7,283 nucleotides of DNA. Source: Robiginitomaculum sp036478975 (GTDB lineage: Bacteria > Pseudomonadota > Alphaproteobacteria > Caulobacterales > Maricaulaceae). The DNA lies in the NCBI GenBank assembly GCA_036478975.1, contig JAZGFA010000039.1, positions 1-7,283 of the forward strand. Reading direction: 5' to 3'. The position numbers and the translations under genes were made by a program. The notes under the pieces are model-generated. The model was not told the DNA's origin. It saw nothing but the letters and a program-made list of their open reading frames with translations, and did not search any database. Shown here piece by piece: positions 6,933-7,283 of this stretch; position 1 is the first letter of the stretch; each line of letters opens with the position of its first letter.

Positions 6933-7283
6933 GGAACATGAATTTTCTAAAGTCACAAAGCCCGCGTGAGCGGGGGCTGATATATGGCGCCATGGCTTTG
7001 CTCTTACTGCTTGGCATATGGCAATTTGCCATAAAGCCTGTTTTGAAATCCGGAGATGTTGCGGAGCGCGCCCAAAGCCATGCCCTGCGTGATTTTGCAA
7101 TTGTTCGGGATGGGGCCGGTGCGCTTGGCGCAAATAGTGCCCAGACTGGCGCGCGCAAACCCTTTGACCGCAAGGCTATTATTGACATTGCCCGTAGCGC
7201 AAGCCTGCCGATTTCTCGCGTGCAGCCGCAATCTGACACGGTGATTAAGGTCTGGTTTGATGATGCGCCGAGCCGGTCCGTCT
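6929..7283 (+). CDS. gspM: Type II secretion protein GspM, N-terminal part (3' truncated by window)
   Basis: GspM is a small bitopic inner-membrane protein that binds and stabilises GspL in the T2SS platform. An open frame from ATG 6929 runs off the window after 118 codons. Its start shows the GspM pattern: a short cytoplasmic segment with SPRERGL (11-17), one membrane helix at about 17-35 (GAMALLLLLGIWQFAIKPV), then a periplasmic domain. ASLPISRVQPQSD, about 20-30 residues before the cut, resembles the 'L.hSRVQP' strand common in alphaproteobacterial GspM. ATG 6929 overlaps the gspL stop (ATGA). An in-frame ATG at 6938 is an alternative start, better spaced from GGGAGAAG at 6921-6928, so the true start is uncertain by three codons. 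Weak sequence conservation makes position and topology the main evidence. Confidence 0.88.
   Translation, partial: MRNMNFLKSQSPRERGLIYGAMALLLLLGIWQFAIKPVLKSGDVAERAQSHALRDFAIVRDGAGALGANSAQTGARKPFDRKAIIDIARSASLPISRVQPQSDTVIKVWFDDAPSRSV

Noticed and set aside
6705..7239. Overlapping minus-strand open frames of 141-142 codons across gspL/gspM
   Set aside because: They are antisense to genes with clear T2SS identity, have low-complexity Arg/Ala/Pro-rich products, and show no convincing ribosome binding site. Few stop codons arise by chance in GC-rich antisense.
7056..7244. 62-codon + strand open frame at the window end
   Set aside because: It lies wholly inside the gspM frame, which has the correct topology and the ATGA overlap with gspL. 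No independent evidence supports it.
1..7283. A type IV pilus or competence cluster instead of a T2SS
   Set aside because: GspG calcium-loop motifs, GspK with its acidic insertion, and the GspL/GspM pair in canonical order are specific to the T2SS.
1..7283. An embedded novel system or cargo gene
   Set aside because: Every stretch is accounted for by a recognised T2SS gene, and the only gap between genes is 21 bases. There is no room for an additional standard gene.

Overview
This window is the interior of one type II secretion system (T2SS, general secretory pathway) operon. It is read entirely on the + strand in the canonical order gspD-E-F-G-H-I-J-K-L-M. The first gene (gspD) is present only as its 3' end and the last (gspM) only as its 5' part; the eight genes between are complete and show no frameshift or internal stop. 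I found no mobile element, CRISPR array, RNA gene, terminator or cargo gene. The window is almost wholly coding: the only untranslated gap between genes is 21 bases, between gspF and gspG.

The protein styles (short GspI, GspL with an 'LNFLQGEF' segment before its membrane helix, GspM with 'SPRERGL' before its helix and 'RVQPQ' later) and a GC content that looks like the mid-50s percent by eye suggest a Gram-negative proteobacterium, most likely an alphaproteobacterium. This placement is inference from family resemblance only.

Layout: 1-215 is the C-terminal end of the outer-membrane secretin GspD. 212-1714 is the assembly ATPase GspE and 1714-2919 the inner-membrane platform GspF. 2941-3378 is the major pseudopilin GspG. 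3379-4831 holds the minor pseudopilins GspH, GspI and GspJ, and 4828-5862 the large minor pseudopilin GspK. 5859-6932 is the cytoplasmic/inner-membrane linker GspL, and 6929 to the window end is its partner GspM.

The genes build one machine. GspE hydrolyses ATP on the cytoplasmic face, docked to GspL, and works with GspF and GspM to polymerise GspG into a short periplasmic pseudopilus. That pseudopilus is capped by the H-I-J-K minor pseudopilins and drives folded exoproteins through the GspD channel. Pieces expected elsewhere are the rest of gspD, gspC, the prepilin peptidase (gspO/pilD) and the remainder of gspM. Nearly every junction is a 1- or 4-base start/stop overlap, so the genes are probably translationally coupled. 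The exceptions are gspF/gspG (gap with its own good ribosome binding site) and gspG/gspH (stop codon directly abutting an in-frame TTG start).

I looked for an undescribed system and did not find one. The findings are modest points about gene junctions, start codons and local composition in an otherwise conventional operon.
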